Counted from the first letter of the stretch, positions 1 through 9,892 are shown. The stretch: DNA of 64,000 nucleotides from Nocardia brevicatena NBRC 12119 (GCF_000308495.1 NZ_BAFU01000066.1:1-64000); one strand, 5' to 3'. The notes: a model not told the origin generated them from the letters alone. Translations and numbers: made by a program.

Positions 1-214
1 CCCCGTCGCAGACGATCGCCGAGGCATCACCGAGCGCCGCCTCGATGATCCGTGCGAGCGTACGCGAGATCCAGTTGTGCCGAGCCCCCGCCGCCACCTC
101 GATCAGCCACCCATCCTCGAGTTCGAACCCCTTGCCGTCTTCCGGCAGGTCGTGCAGATCCAACACCGTGTAGGGGCCGAAGCCGGCATCACGGGTGGCG
201 TGCCACGCTGTCAT
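1..214 (-). CDS. Uma2 family (DUF820) putative nuclease, partial
   Basis: The gene starts at an ATG (214-212) and runs off the left edge, so only the first 71 residues are visible. They show the Uma2/DUF820 N-terminal pattern: a short lead (YTVLDLHDLPED), then GFELEDGWLIEVAAGARHN, where a Glu-Leu-x-x-Gly strand is followed by a conserved His (RHN) and a helix (WISRTLARIIEAAL). Uma2 proteins have a PD-(D/E)XK nuclease-like fold and are common orphan genes in actinobacteria with no settled role. The catalytic Asp/Glu/Lys lie beyond the window, so activity cannot be judged. The upstream sequence ggagggcagt is a good ribosome-binding site. Confidence 0.65.
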   Translation of the reverse strand, partial: MTAWHATRDAGFGPYTVLDLHDLPEDGKGFELEDGWLIEVAAGARHNWISRTLARIIEAALGDASAIVCDG

Positions 215-319
215 ACTGCCCTCCAATGATCAGGCCTCCCTCTCGGGTGCGGCCCAGGTATTTCGATGGTATCGGAGAGCCCCTACGGAATGTCCGGGTC
301 GACACTCGGTTCGGCGAGC

Positions 320-1327
320 TCAGAGGGCAGCTGCTATACGGTCGCCGATTTCCGTGGTGGACGCCGTGCCGGTGCGGGCGGCCAGATCCGCGGCGACCGC
401 GGAGTGGATGCGCGCGGCGGCTTCGCTGTTGCCGAGGTGATCGAGCAGTAGCGCTACCGAGAGGATGGCGGCGGTGGGGTCGGCCTTGGACTGTCCCGCG
501 ATATCGGGGGCGCTGCCGTGGACCGGCTCGAACATGCTCGGGTTGGTACCGGTGGCGTCGATATTGCCGCTCGCGGCCAGGCCGATTCCGCCGCTCACCG
601 CGGCGGCCAGGTCGGTGATGATGTCACCGAACAGGTTGTCGGTGACGATCACGTCGAAACGGCCGGGATCGTTGACCATATGGATGGTCGCGGCGTCGAT
701 GTGCTGGTAGGCGACCTGGACCTCGGGGAATTCGACGGCGACCGCGTCCACGGTGCGCTGCCACAGCGAACCGGCGAAGGCGAGCACATTGGTCTTGTGC
801 ACCAGGGTGAGGTGCTTGCGCCGGGCCTGCGCCTTGGCGAAGGCGTAGCGCACCACCCGTTCGACACCGAACCGGGTATTGGTGCTGACCTCGGTGGCGA
901 CCTCGTGCGGGGTGTCCACCCGGATCGCGCCCCCCGTGCCGGTGTAGGGGCCCTCGGTGCCTTCCCGGACCACCACGAAATCGATGTCCGGGTTGCCCGC
1001 GAGCGGGCCGGTGACCCCGTCGAACAGCTTCGACGGGCGCAGGTTCACATGGTGGTCCAGCGCGAAACGGGTGCGCAGCAGCAGTCCGCGTTCGAGTACA
1101 CCGCTGGGCACCGACGGATCGCCGATGGCGCCGAGCAGGATGGCGTCGTGTTGTTTCAGCTCGGGCAGCACCGACTCCGGCAACACCTCGCCGGTCGCGT
1201 GATAGCGCTTGGCGCCCAGGTCGTATTCGGTCTTCTCCACTCCGGGCACGACCGCGTCGAGCACCTCGAGCGCCGCGGCGATGACCTCGGGACCGATCCC
1301 GTCACCGGGGATGACAGCCAGCTTCAT
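320..1327 (-). CDS. leuB: 3-isopropylmalate dehydrogenase
   Basis: Cytosolic NAD-dependent oxidative decarboxylation of 3-isopropylmalate to 2-oxoisocaproate, third step of leucine synthesis. The 335-residue protein opens with [15 protein letters not shown], the nucleotide-binding start of the isocitrate/isopropylmalate dehydrogenase family. It carries the substrate Arg cluster ([19 protein letters not shown]), [12 protein letters not shown], the conserved Lys in LVHKTNVL and metal-binding Asp residues ([13 protein letters not shown]). Near the C-terminus [16 protein letters not shown] is the NAD-specific loop. Length matches actinobacterial LeuB. It lies just downstream of serA on the same strand (85 bp gap), as in Mycobacterium. 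GGAGC before the ATG is a fair ribosome site. Confidence 0.97.
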   Translation of the reverse strand: MKLAVIPGDGIGPEVIAAALEVLDAVVPGVEKTEYDLGAKRYHATGEVLPESVLPELKQHDAILLGAIGDPSVPSGVLERGLLLRTRFALDHHVNLRPSKLFDGVTGPLAGNPDIDFVVVREGTEGPYTGTGGAIRVDTPHEVATEVSTNTRFGVERVVRYAFAKAQARRKHLTLVHKTNVLAFAGSLWQRTVDAVAVEFPEVQVAYQHIDAATIHMVNDPGRFDVIVTDNLFGDIITDLAAAVSGGIGLAASGNIDATGTNPSMFEPVHGSAPDIAGQSKADPTAAILSVALLLDHLGNSEAAARIHSAVAADLAARTGTASTTEIGDRIAAAL

Positions 1328-1412
1328 AAAGACAATGCTCCGTTCGGTTCTACGCGACCGTATACCGGGACGTGCCGGTCGCGAGAGGACGGCACGTCCC
1401 GGGTCTCGGGGA

Positions 1413-3011
1413 TCAGAACAGGTCGACCAGGACGACCTTGGTGGCGCCGACCGCTTCGGCGATGGAGGCCTGGACGTCTGCGGAGACCTCGCGGTTCACC
1501 CGCAGCACCACGGTGGCGCCTTCCTTGTTCACGTCCTGGGTCAGCTGGGCGGCCAGGATATCGACATCGGCGGCGCCCAGCGCGGTACCGATCTTGCCCA
1601 GCGCGCCCGGCCGGTCGGCGTAGTTGAGGATCGCCAGATTGAGGCCCTCGGCGCGCATATCGTAGTTGCGGCCGTTGATGTTGACGATCTTCTCCACCTG
1701 CTGCGGTTCGGTGAGGGCACCGGCCACGTTGAGAGTGCGACCGTCGCCGAACACCGCGCGCAGATCGATCAGGCTGCGGTGGCTGGGGCTCTCCGAATGC
1801 GTGGTGACCTCGGTGCTGATCCCGCGTTCGGAGGCCAGCGCCGGGGCGTTGACGAAGGTGACCGGCTCTTCGACATGGGCGGAGAAGATTCCGCGCAGCG
1901 CCGACAGCTCCAGTATCCCGACCTCGCTCGCCGCCAATTCACCGCGCACCTGGATCTCCACGCTCACCGGCAGCTCGTCGGAGAGCGCGCCCAACAACAC
2001 ACCTTGTTTGCGCACCAGGTCCAGCCAGGGGGCGACCTCGTCGCTCACCGCACCGCCGGCGACGTTCACCGCGCCGGGCACGAACTCTCCGGCCAGGGCC
2101 AGCAGCACCGACTTGGCCACATCGGTTCCGGCCCGGTCCTGCGCTTCGGTGGTGGAGGCACCCAGATGCGGGGTCACCACGACCTGCGGCAGCCCGAACA
2201 GCGGGCTGTCGGTGCAGGGTTCGGTCTCGTAGACGTCGATTCCCGCGGCGCGCACATGCCCGGACTTGATGGCCTCGGCCAGCGCCTCCTCGTCCACCAG
2301 ACCGCCGCGGGCGGCGTTGACGATGATGACGCCCGGCCTGGTCTTGGCAATGGCCTCCTTGCCCAGCAGACCCTTGGTCTCCGGGGTCTTCGGCAGGTGG
2401 ATGGAGATGAGGTCGGCGCGTTCGAGCAGTTCGTCCAGACTCAGCAGTTCGATACCGAGCTGCGCGGCGCGGGCCGGGGAAACGTAGGGGTCGTAAGCGA
2501 CGACCTTGGTTTCGAAGGCGGCCAGGCGAGCGGCGAACAGCTGACCGATCCGGCCGAGGCCGATCACGCCGACCGTCTTGTCGAAGATCTCCACACCGTT
2601 GAACTTGCTGCGCTGCCAGGTTCCCTCGCGCAGGGTGGCGTCGGCGGCCGGGATCTGCCGGGCCGCGGCCAGCAGCAGGGTGACCGCGTGCTCGGCGGCG
2701 GTGTGGATATTGGAGGTCGGGGCGTTGACGACCATGACACCGCGTTCGGTGGCGGCGGGAACGTCGACATTGTCCAGGCCGACCCCGGCACGCGCGACGA
2801 TCTTGAGATTCTTACCCGCTTCCAGCACCTCGGCGTCCACCGTGGTGGCGGATCGGACCAGCAGCGCGTCGGCCTCGGGGACCGCGGCCAGCAGCGCCGG
2901 CCGGTCCGGGCCATCCACCCAGCGGACCTCGACGCCGTCACCGAGCGCGTCGACGGTCGACTGGGCGAGCTTGTCGGCGATCAGAACTACAGGACGGCCT
3001 GCTTGGCTCAC
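1413..3011 (-). CDS. serA: D-3-phosphoglycerate dehydrogenase
   Basis: Oxidises 3-phosphoglycerate to 3-phosphohydroxypyruvate with NAD, the first committed step of serine synthesis. The 532-residue length is the long form found in mycobacteria: substrate and NAD-binding domains ([16 protein letters not shown] at about 147-162; catalytic His in [10 protein letters not shown] near 279), then an intervening allosteric domain and a C-terminal ACT domain ([19 protein letters not shown] onward) that binds serine as feedback inhibitor in family members. The start is GTG (3011) with AGGAG nine bases upstream. A 28-codon ORF with its own ribosome site lies upstream on the same strand. Confidence 0.97.
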   Translation of the reverse strand: MSQAGRPVVLIADKLAQSTVDALGDGVEVRWVDGPDRPALLAAVPEADALLVRSATTVDAEVLEAGKNLKIVARAGVGLDNVDVPAATERGVMVVNAPTSNIHTAAEHAVTLLLAAARQIPAADATLREGTWQRSKFNGVEIFDKTVGVIGLGRIGQLFAARLAAFETKVVAYDPYVSPARAAQLGIELLSLDELLERADLISIHLPKTPETKGLLGKEAIAKTRPGVIIVNAARGGLVDEEALAEAIKSGHVRAAGIDVYETEPCTDSPLFGLPQVVVTPHLGASTTEAQDRAGTDVAKSVLLALAGEFVPGAVNVAGGAVSDEVAPWLDLVRKQGVLLGALSDELPVSVEIQVRGELAASEVGILELSALRGIFSAHVEEPVTFVNAPALASERGISTEVTTHSESPSHRSLIDLRAVFGDGRTLNVAGALTEPQQVEKIVNINGRNYDMRAEGLNLAILNYADRPGALGKIGTALGAADVDILAAQLTQDVNKEGATVVLRVNREVSADVQASIAEAVGATKVVLVDLF

Positions 3012-3162
3012 TGTGGGTTACTCCTGGAAGGAAAGGGGATGGTGGTTTACCGCGGCCCAGCTTAGTGGGCCGGCTTAGGCTCCCGATCCCCACCTGGCAG
3101 TCGGCCGCCATATGTCGCGGGATGGCGGACACGGGCCTCGGCCGTCCGGGGACACGACGCCG

Positions 3163-3188
3163 CCCCGGACTCCACGCGGAATCCGGGG
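3163..3188 (-). terminator. Hairpin between the 28-codon ORF and serA
   Basis: A seven-base-pair perfect stem (CCCCGGA/TCCGGGG) with a 12-base loop lies downstream of the small ORF stop and about 150 bases before serA. There is no U-tract, so it may be a GC-type terminator for the small ORF, a leader structure of serA, or neither. Confidence 0.35.
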
Positions 3189-3219
3189 CAGTGCATAGAA
3201 GAACAGGGGTGTCGCTACC

Positions 3220-3306
3220 TCAGCGGGCGCCGAACAGAAGCGGCCCGATGCTCTCCAGCAGGACGTTCAGGGTGGCGCTGCCGCTTTCGATGATAATGGG
3301 GACCAT
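3220..3306 (-). CDS. Possible 28-residue hydrophobic small protein upstream of serA
   Basis: An ATG (3306-3304) preceded by ggaaaggaattcgt, which contains a good AGGA ribosome site, opens a 28-codon frame ending in TGA at 3220. The peptide starts MVPIIIESGSATLNVLLESI and ends GPLLFGAR; it is hydrophobic and could be amphipathic. I do not recognise it. The frame is followed by a 7-bp GC stem at 3163-3188, which supports a separate transcriptional unit. It could be a small membrane peptide or, because it precedes serA by 208 bases on the same strand, an upstream leader ORF. It has only three serine codons and no run of them, so serine attenuation is not obvious. Confidence 0.45.
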   Translation of the reverse strand: MVPIIIESGSATLNVLLESIGPLLFGAR

Positions 3307-3674
3307 ACGAATTCCTTTCCGTGTTCATTCGACCGTGCCGATCGGTTGTCACACGGAACATCGGCCGCCCGTTCTGCGCGGTTACAAAACCGACAATACA
3401 AGTGGCATACAACACAATTATCCCGCGAGCCGCGCGATGAATGCCATAAAAAGTGTCTTCGACCTCGAAGGATGCGATACCACGAAGATGACGGACAGAT
3501 GTCGACCCCACGTGACAGAGAGCCCGTATCTACTCGAGAAATACCCCCTGAAATGTGGTGCCCATGATTTTCCGGGCTGAACCGGATATGACTGCGGACA
3601 CAATTTCGCACATCGAATCGCGCGCTGAGAAACGCCGCGTTACCGATTCGTGAAAGCACTGTCCCCGAATACAC
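3307..3674. other. Lower-GC intergenic region, no gene seen
   Basis: About 370 bases between the 28-codon ORF and the cspA terminator. Base composition is clearly lower in GC than its neighbours (A/T-rich runs near 3385-3460). Reading frames on both strands lack codon bias and ribosome sites. It probably holds the promoter of the small ORF; no -10/-35 pair was convincing. Confidence 0.5.
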
Positions 3675-3709
3675 GACGGGCCCCGCACCTATTCGGTGCG
3701 GGGCCCGTC
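3675..3709 (-). terminator. Terminator hairpin of cspA
   Basis: A 14-bp perfect inverted repeat (gacgggccccgcac / gtgcggggcccgtc) with a 7-base loop begins 12 bases after the cspA stop. There is no long U-tract, which is usual for high-GC actinobacterial terminators. Confidence 0.75.
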
Positions 3710-3720
3710 GGTGACATCAC

Positions 3721-3924
3721 TCAGATGGAGCGAACATCCTGAGCCTGCGGACCCTTCTGGCCCTGGCCGATCTCGAACTCCACCCGCTGACCCTCTTCGA
3801 GGGTACGGAAACCTGCGCCGGCGACCGCCGAGTAGTGCACGAAGACGTCAGGACCGCCTCCGTCCTGCGCGATGAAGCCGAAGCCCTTCTCGCTGTTGAA
3901 CCACTTCACACTGCCTTGAGCCAT
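3721..3924 (-). CDS. cspA: Cold-shock protein (CspA family)
   Basis: A 67-residue single cold-shock domain that binds single-stranded RNA/DNA and acts as an RNA chaperone. Both RNP motifs are visible: RNP1 (KGFGFIAQ) and RNP2 (DVFVHYSAV). The start [17 protein letters not shown] is typical of actinobacterial CspA. A monocistronic gene: a perfect hairpin follows the stop, and a roughly 140-base upstream region before the next coding sequence could hold a long 5' UTR, as is usual for cold-shock genes; I could not define a thermosensor fold. Confidence 0.97.
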   Translation of the reverse strand: MAQGSVKWFNSEKGFGFIAQDGGGPDVFVHYSAVAGAGFRTLEEGQRVEFEIGQGQKGPQAQDVRSI

Positions 3925-4373
3925 CTTGCTACTTCATACTTCCTGTAGGGAGCCAGGCAAATCACGTCGATGAGCCTGATCTCTCTGTTAACGATGCCAC
4001 GGCGCGAGAAGTTCCTCCACACGAAATTCGGGTGGATGTGAGGTAGAACGCCCCACGTGGCGTCCGGTTATGGCACCACCCCGAGCCGTCCGTCTCGAGC
4101 ATCAGGGTTCCCACCTAGTACTCGGGAGCGATTTTCCGTCCGATTCGGCCACATCGGTGCCGGCGGACGCCGCGATGAGCAAAACTGAGATCGCGTCGGC
4201 CGGGTGAGCGGCCCCCGCACCGAGTGTTCGCCCGGTGAAGTCGCTTCGACAACCGAGCGGCAAGCCCACAGGGCAACGCTATTTCCTCTCCGGGGCGTCA
4301 CCACACCCCGGCGGGGCGGCGCATCCGGTGTTCGGGCCGCCCGCACCGATGCGCGACAGGAAGGAATCGAAGT
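3925..4373. other. Intergenic region upstream of cspA and of the secreted Arg/Asp-rich protein
   Basis: About 450 bases holding the divergent promoters of cspA (minus) and the gene at 4374 (plus). The stretch next to cspA (about 3940-4040) is less GC-rich, in keeping with a 5' UTR. Frames present here on either strand lack ribosome sites and recognisable products. Nothing else seen. Confidence 0.5.
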
Positions 4374-4697
4374 ATGTTCTCGACAACCGGATCGACCGCG
4401 ATACGCCGGACAGCCGCACGTATCGCGGTGATCGCCGCACTCACCGCGATACCGGTGGCGGCGGCGGTACCGGCGATGGCCGAACCGGCATCCCCCGCCC
4501 CGACGGTCACCGATATCCACCATCCCCGGCACCACGACCGGGACCGGGACTGGAACCGTGGCCGGGACCGGGACTGGAACCGCGACCGAGACTGGAACCG
4601 TGGCCGGGACCGGGACCGGAACCGCGGATGGCACGACAATGATCCGGGCCGGTGGCTGCGACACGTCCTGCCGCATGGCCTGTTCGGCAGCAGCTGA
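4374..4697 (+). CDS. Small secreted Arg/Asp/Trp/Asn-repeat protein
   Basis: A 107-residue protein with an export signal: positively charged start, hydrophobic core (IAVIAALTAIPVAAAVPA) and probable cleavage after AMA near residue 36. The mature part is unusual: His-Pro rich, then tandem Arg-Asp-Arg-Asp-Trp-Asn-Arg-Gly units at about residues 52-86, encoded by a 24-bp DNA repeat. The C-terminus is GWHDNDPGRWLRHVLPHG. Start supported by aggaagg nine bases upstream. I know no function; it resembles the protein at 41599-42093 in signal peptide style and repeat composition, so the two look like paralogues or convergent low-complexity cell-surface proteins. A bidirectional terminator follows. Confidence 0.7.
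   Translation: MFSTTGSTAIRRTAARIAVIAALTAIPVAAAVPAMAEPASPAPTVTDIHHPRHHDRDRDWNRGRDRDWNRDRDWNRGRDRDRNRGWHDNDPGRWLRHVLPHGLFGSS
4537..4627 (+). repeat. 24-bp in-frame tandem repeat (RDRDWNRG units)
   Basis: Units of the form gaccgggactggaaccg followed by tggccgg or cgaccga recur four times, the third shortened to 18 bp and the last diverged. All length changes are multiples of three, so the reading frame is kept; this suggests copy number can vary without breaking the protein. Confidence 0.7.
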
Positions 4698-4710
4698 CCA
4701 ACAGATGAAA

Positions 4711-4744
4711 GGGGCTCGTCCGACCCAGCGGACGAGCCCCTTTT
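4711..4744 (+). terminator. Bidirectional intrinsic terminator between the secreted protein and ilvC
   Basis: A perfect 12-bp stem (ggggctcgtccg / cggacgagcccc) with a 6-base loop is followed by TTTT on the plus strand and, on the minus strand, by TTT from the aaa at 4708-4710. It separates two convergent genes and probably ends both transcripts. Confidence 0.85.
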
Positions 4745-4776
4745 CGTCACGTGCCGAAACGAATGCGGCGCGCGTC

Positions 4777-5850
<1,074 letters not shown>

Positions 5851-5883
5851 CTATCGGCTACCGCGATGCGCGGATTCTGCCGG

Positions 5884-6387
5884 CTAGCGGGTCGCGGTGA
5901 TCGACTTGGGTCCCCGGCCCACCGCCACCACGCCGGACTGCACGATCTCCCGAATACCGTACGGTTCGAGCATCCGCAGCAGTGCGTCGAGTTTGGACCG
6001 GGTCCCGGTCGCCTCGACGGTGAGCGCGTCCGGCGACACGTCGATGACCTTCGCCCGGAAGAGTGTGACGGCCTCGATCACCTGAGTCCGCACACTGGCA
6101 TCGGCGCGCACCTTCACCAGGATCAGTTCGCGCGCGACCGAGGTCTCCGGGTCCTGCTCGACGATCTTGATGACATTGACCAGCTTGTTCAGCTGTTTGG
6201 TGACCTGTTCCAGCGGCAGATCGTCCACGGTGACCACGATGGTCATCCGGGAGATGTCCTTGACCTCGGTCGCGCCGACCGCCAAGGACTCGATATTGAA
6301 CCCCCGGCGGGAGAACAGGCTCGCCACCCGGGCCAGCACGCCCGGCTTGTCCTCGACGAGAACACTGAGGGTGTGGGTGGTGCTCAT
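5884..6387 (-). CDS. ilvN: Acetolactate synthase small (regulatory) subunit
   Basis: Regulatory subunit that binds valine and activates and feedback-controls IlvB. 167 residues, the usual length. The N-terminal ACT domain reads TLSVLVEDKPGVLARVASLF followed by SRRGFNIESLAVG; the C-terminal ACT-like half ends with YGIREIVQSGVVAVGRGPKS. I chose the ATG at 6387 (MSTTHTLSV), which aligns with family starts and has AGGACAC upstream; an in-frame ATG 18 bases earlier is possible. 73 bases downstream of ilvB and likely cotranscribed. Confidence 0.97.
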   Translation of the reverse strand: MSTTHTLSVLVEDKPGVLARVASLFSRRGFNIESLAVGATEVKDISRMTIVVTVDDLPLEQVTKQLNKLVNVIKIVEQDPETSVARELILVKVRADASVRTQVIEAVTLFRAKVIDVSPDALTVEATGTRSKLDALLRMLEPYGIREIVQSGVVAVGRGPKSITATR

Positions 6388-6460
6388 GCTGTGTCCTTTC
6401 GGCATGACCGATCAGCGCCCTTCGTGGTTACGCACGCTGCCTCCTCCGGGCGCAGACCGA

Positions 6461-8401
6461 TCATGCGGGGTCGTTCCCCTCGTCCGTACGCGCCTGATCC
6501 CGCCCGTGGGACATGGCCTCGTGGATGACGGCCGGTTCGGCGGCCTGCTCGTCTTCGTCGAACAGTGGCCGGATACCGCGGGCGGCCATGATTTCGTCAT
6601 TGCTGGTGCCCGCGGCGACCATCGGCCACACCTGGGCGTCCTTGCCGACGATGAAATCGATCACCACCGGCCGGTCGTTGATGGACTGCGCCTCCCGGAT
6701 GGCGGGCTCGACATCCTCTTCCCGCTCCACCCGGATACCGTGGCAGCCCAGCGCCTCGGCGAGTTTCACGAAATCGGGGATGCGCAGACCGTGGGTGCCC
6801 AGTTCGGTATTGGAGTAGCGCTGGTCGTAGAAGAGCGTCTGCCACTGGCGCACCATGCCCAGGTTGCCGTTGTTGATGATCGCCACCTTGATCGGGACAC
6901 CCTCCACCGCGCAGGTGGCCAGCTCCTGGTTGGTCATCTGGAAACAGCCGTCACCGTCGACCGCCCACACCTCGCGGTCGGGTCGGCCCATCTTGGCGCC
7001 CATGGCGGCCGGCACGGCGTAGCCCATAGTGCCCGCGCCACCGGAGTTGAGCCAGGTGCGCGGGTTCTCGTACTTGATGAACTGGGCCGCCCACATCTGG
7101 TGCTGGCCGACACCGGCGCAGTAGATGGCATCGGGTCCGGCCAGCCGGCCGAGGGTTTCGATCACGTACTCGGGCGACAGCGATCCGTCCGCGGGTGGGG
7201 TCCAGCCCAGCGGATAGCTGTCGCGGACCCCGTTGAGGTAGGTCCACCAGTCGGCCAGATCCAATTCGATGCCGGCCGGGTCCGAGCGCAGGGTTTCCAG
7301 CAGTTCGGCGATGACCTCACGGCAGTCACCCACGATCGGCACATCGGCATGCCGATTCTTACCGATCTCGGCCGGGTCGATATCGGCATGGATCACCTTG
7401 GCGTCGGTCGCGAAGGAATCCAGCCGGCCGGTCACCCGGTCGTCGAACCGGGCACCGAGGGTGATCAGCAGATCCGACCGCTGCAGCGCCGCCACCGCCG
7501 CGACCGTGCCGTGCATACCGGGCATACCCAGGTTGAGCTCGTGGCTGTCGGGGAACGCGCCGCGCGCCATCAGGGTGGTGACCACCGGAATTCCGGTGAG
7601 TTCGGCCAGCTGCCGCAGCTGTTCCGACGCCTCGGCCTTGATAACGCCGCCGCCGACATAGAGCACGGGAGCCTTGGCCTGCGCGATCAGCCGCGCCGCC
7701 TCGCGCACCTGCTTACCGTGCGGTTTGGTGACCGGACGGTAACCGGGCAGCCGCATCTCCGGCGGCCAACTGAAGGTGGTCTGCTGCTGCAACACATCCT
7801 TGGGGATATCGACCAGCACCACACCCGGGCGACCGGTGGCGGCCAGATGGAATGCCTCGGCGATGATGCGCGGGATATCGGCGCCGTCGGTGATCAGGAA
7901 GTTGTGTTTGGTGATCGGCATGGTGATGCCGGAGATATCGGCTTCCTGGAAGGCGTCGGTGCCGATCAGCGGGCGGCCGACCTGGCCGGTGATGGCCACC
8001 ATGGGAACGGAGTCCATCTGGGCGTCGGCGATCGGGGTCACCAGATTGGTGGCGCCGGGCCCGGAGGTCGCCATACACACTCCCACCTTGCCGGTGGCCT
8101 GGGCGTATCCGGTGGCGGCATGGCCCGCGCCCTGTTCGTGGCGCACCAGCACGTGACGCACCTTGGTGGAGTCGAACAGCGGATCGTAGACGGGCAGGAT
8201 CGCACCGCCCGGAATACCGAATACGGTGTCGACGCCGAGTTCCTCGAGCGACCGGACCACCGACTGCGCGCCGGTGACCCGCTCGGGCGGGACCTGGCGG
8301 CGGGTGGCCGCGTTCGTCGGAACACCGGCGGGGGCCGGCTGGTTCGAAGGCGCGGGCCTACGGGCCGAGGAAGGCCCTGGCCGAGTTGTTGGTGCGCTCA
8401 C
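6461..8401 (-). CDS. ilvB: Acetolactate synthase large (catalytic) subunit
   Basis: ThDP- and FAD-dependent condensation of two pyruvates, or pyruvate with 2-oxobutyrate, committing carbon to branched-chain amino acids. 646 residues including a roughly 40-residue Pro/Ala-rich N-terminal extension typical of actinobacteria. Visible: catalytic Glu in [17 protein letters not shown], the FAD/ThDP region, and the ThDP motif VDGDGCFQM...NNGNLGMV near 490-530. Starts at GTG 8401 with AAGGAA about eight bases upstream. Preceded by a Leu-Leu-Val-Ile leader ORF and an intrinsic terminator (8604-8739), so expression is probably controlled by attenuation. Confidence 0.98.
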   Translation of the reverse strand: MSAPTTRPGPSSARRPAPSNQPAPAGVPTNAATRRQVPPERVTGAQSVVRSLEELGVDTVFGIPGGAILPVYDPLFDSTKVRHVLVRHEQGAGHAATGYAQATGKVGVCMATSGPGATNLVTPIADAQMDSVPMVAITGQVGRPLIGTDAFQEADISGITMPITKHNFLITDGADIPRIIAEAFHLAATGRPGVVLVDIPKDVLQQQTTFSWPPEMRLPGYRPVTKPHGKQVREAARLIAQAKAPVLYVGGGVIKAEASEQLRQLAELTGIPVVTTLMARGAFPDSHELNLGMPGMHGTVAAVAALQRSDLLITLGARFDDRVTGRLDSFATDAKVIHADIDPAEIGKNRHADVPIVGDCREVIAELLETLRSDPAGIELDLADWWTYLNGVRDSYPLGWTPPADGSLSPEYVIETLGRLAGPDAIYCAGVGQHQMWAAQFIKYENPRTWLNSGGAGTMGYAVPAAMGAKMGRPDREVWAVDGDGCFQMTNQELATCAVEGVPIKVAIINNGNLGMVRQWQTLFYDQRYSNTELGTHGLRIPDFVKLAEALGCHGIRVEREEDVEPAIREAQSINDRPVVIDFIVGKDAQVWPMVAAGTSNDEIMAARGIRPLFDEDEQAAEPAVIHEAMSHGRDQARTDEGNDPA

Positions 8402-8603
8402 CGTCTTGGTTCCTTACTGCTTGTCGTTTCGACCCCGGTTGCCCGGCCGGTGGCCCGGTCTCCCGGTATGTCCGCCACCGATCCCGGACCGCGGTCGTGG
8501 TCCGGACACGTCATCTCGGCACATCACGTCGCCCGACATATCTCGTCTCGACTCATCTTCGTCGTACCGATGTCCCTGGTCCGACACCTCAGGCTCCCGA
8601 CAC

Positions 8604-8638
8604 AAAAAAGCCCTCGACAGCCAGAGGCTGTTCGAGGG
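8604..8638 (-). terminator. Attenuator terminator upstream of ilvB
   Basis: On the minus strand a 12-13 bp stem (ccctcgaacagcc / ggctgtcgaggg, one bulge) with a 3-base loop is followed by c and six T residues. It lies about 200 bases upstream of the ilvB start and 47 bases after the leader ORF stop, so it fits an attenuator rather than an end-of-gene terminator; no minus-strand gene ends here. Confidence 0.8.
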
Positions 8639-8685
8639 TGGCGCGTCGCAACGCGAGCTGACGTATTCGACTCAGGTAGTCGGGC

Positions 8686-8739
8686 TCAACGCTGGACGCG
8701 CCGACCGATTACGAGCAACTCGTTTCGCTTCACGCGCAC
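8686..8739 (-). CDS. Putative ilvB leader peptide
   Basis: GTG at 8739 (or an in-frame GTG at 8733) opens a frame that reads MRVKRNELLVIGRRVQR and stops at TGA 8686. Four consecutive codons specify Leu-Leu-Val-Ile, the end products of this pathway plus leucine, followed by Gly-Arg-Arg-Val. This resembles the ilvB leaders I recall from Streptomyces (MRTRILVLGKRVG type) and Corynebacterium. A TGA upstream limits the frame, and no Shine-Dalgarno is clear, so translation may be leaderless or nearly so. The C-terminal codons (8695-8702) are perfectly complementary to 8640-8647, just before the terminator stem, giving a possible competing structure. Confidence 0.72.
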   Translation of the reverse strand: MRVKRNELLVIGRRVQR

Positions 8740-8848
8740 GACGGTATGTGTGCGCGTGGTGCGGAGTCAAACAGCTGAGCGCCACGTTCCCATTATGTGG
8801 GACGACGGCGGTGCTCGGGTCCATCCACCATGATGCGAGGATGGTGGG

Positions 8849-9457
8849 GTGTCATCACCGCATCAGTCCGTGCCACCTCCTGAATCGTCCCATATCCCCA
8901 CAGCCGGGACCGATACGGGTAGCACATCCGTCCGGCCTGGTGTGACACGGGTCATTCGGGTGCCGCGCCTGGCCTTTCTCGGCGTGTTCATGCTGCTGCT
9001 GTGCGTGTTCTTCCCGATCGTGGGCTGGCCCGCCGGACTGTGGTGGCTGCTGCTGCTCCCGATCGTCGTCTCGGTCTGGCTGCTGCGCACCCGGACGACC
9101 GTCACCCCTGAAGGGCTGCGCCTGCGGACGATGTTCGGCTCCCGGTTCGTCGAATGGGAGCGGATCCGCGGCCTGCGTATCCCCAAGCGCGGCTTCGTCC
9201 GCGCCCACCTGGACGACGACACCGAGGCGAAACTACCCGCGGTGAGCTACGACCGCCTCCGCGACCTGGCGACCGCCTCCGGCGGCCGCATACCCGACCC
9301 CTTCGCCCCACCCCCGGCCTCCGAGACGAGCGATGGCACCGCTCCCGACACCAATGCCTCGGAAACCCCGGAAACCCGAACCGGGTCCCCCGACAACGGC
9401 GACGGCCTTCCCTCGGACGACGACACCGGTACCACGCCGCCCTCCTCACCGGAGTAG
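8849..9457 (+). CDS. PH domain membrane protein, CFP-6 (low molecular weight antigen 6) homologue
   Basis: 202 residues from GTG 8849. A disordered N-terminus, then two adjacent membrane segments (about residues 41-57 and 62-78: LAFLGVFMLLLCVFFPIVGW and GLWWLLLLPIVVSVWLL), then a bacterial PH-like domain (TVTPEGLRLRTMFGSRFVEW, IRGLRIPKRGFVRAHL) and an acidic Thr/Pro-rich tail. This is the architecture of M. tuberculosis Rv3004 (cfp6), which also sits beside ilvB on the opposite strand. Molecular role not established. It is divergent from ilvB, with the ilvB leader region in between. Confidence 0.85.
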   Translation: MSSPHQSVPPPESSHIPTAGTDTGSTSVRPGVTRVIRVPRLAFLGVFMLLLCVFFPIVGWPAGLWWLLLLPIVVSVWLLRTRTTVTPEGLRLRTMFGSRFVEWERIRGLRIPKRGFVRAHLDDDTEAKLPAVSYDRLRDLATASGGRIPDPFAPPPASETSDGTAPDTNASETPETRTGSPDNGDGLPSDDDTGTTPPSSPE

Positions 9458-9520
9458 CGTGGAGCGGTCATGAACTGAATATCCCGGGCCCATAACCCTC
9501 CAGTCCCGTATCCTTCGGAG

Positions 9521-9880
9521 TTCGCGGCCCACCTCGGATCCGGACCGACCGGAGCGATTTCGCGACAACGGAATCACGGAGGAAAAGGCCCGAGCCCCAA
9601 GGGACCGCGAACACGCGCCGCCGGAAAAGGCAGCGCAATCGAGACAGCCCACCCCGGGTCTGGACCACCGGAGCGATTTCACACAGCAGAATCGCACGGG
9701 GAGCAAGCCCCGAGGCACCACAGCCGCGAACAACACCGCCAACAACGGAGCACCCCTGGTTCGCGGCCCGCCCCGGGTCTGGACCGACCGGAGCGATTTC
9801 GCGACAACGGAATCGCGGAGGGAGGGAAGACCTGGGGTAACAGGGCCGCGAACAGCGCCGCCGGAGGCGGCGCGATTAGA
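9521..9880. repeat. Three tandem ~120-bp repeats upstream of ilvD
   Basis: Units at about 9521-9640, 9641-9759 and 9760-9880. Each begins with a cgg(c)ccac/cgccccgggt-like block, then gaccgaccggagcgattt (the ggagcgattt copies start at 9551, 9670 and 9790, 119 and 120 bases apart), an imperfect hairpin formed by gcgatttc and ggaatcgc, and a GC-rich end containing accgcgaaca and a cgccgcc/ggcggcg stem best preserved in unit three. Unit two is the most diverged. No reading frame is conserved, so this is a noncoding repeat, and it fills the whole cfp6-ilvD gap. Confidence 0.8.
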
Positions 9881-9892
9881 CACAGGACCAGC

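Noticed and set aside
4537-4627. CRISPR-like short tandem repeat
   Set aside because: 24-bp units are contiguous without spacers and keep a reading frame; it is a coding repeat.
9521-9880. CRISPR array
   Set aside because: Only three units of about 120 bp, diverged along their whole length, without short identical repeats separated by unique spacers, and no cas genes.
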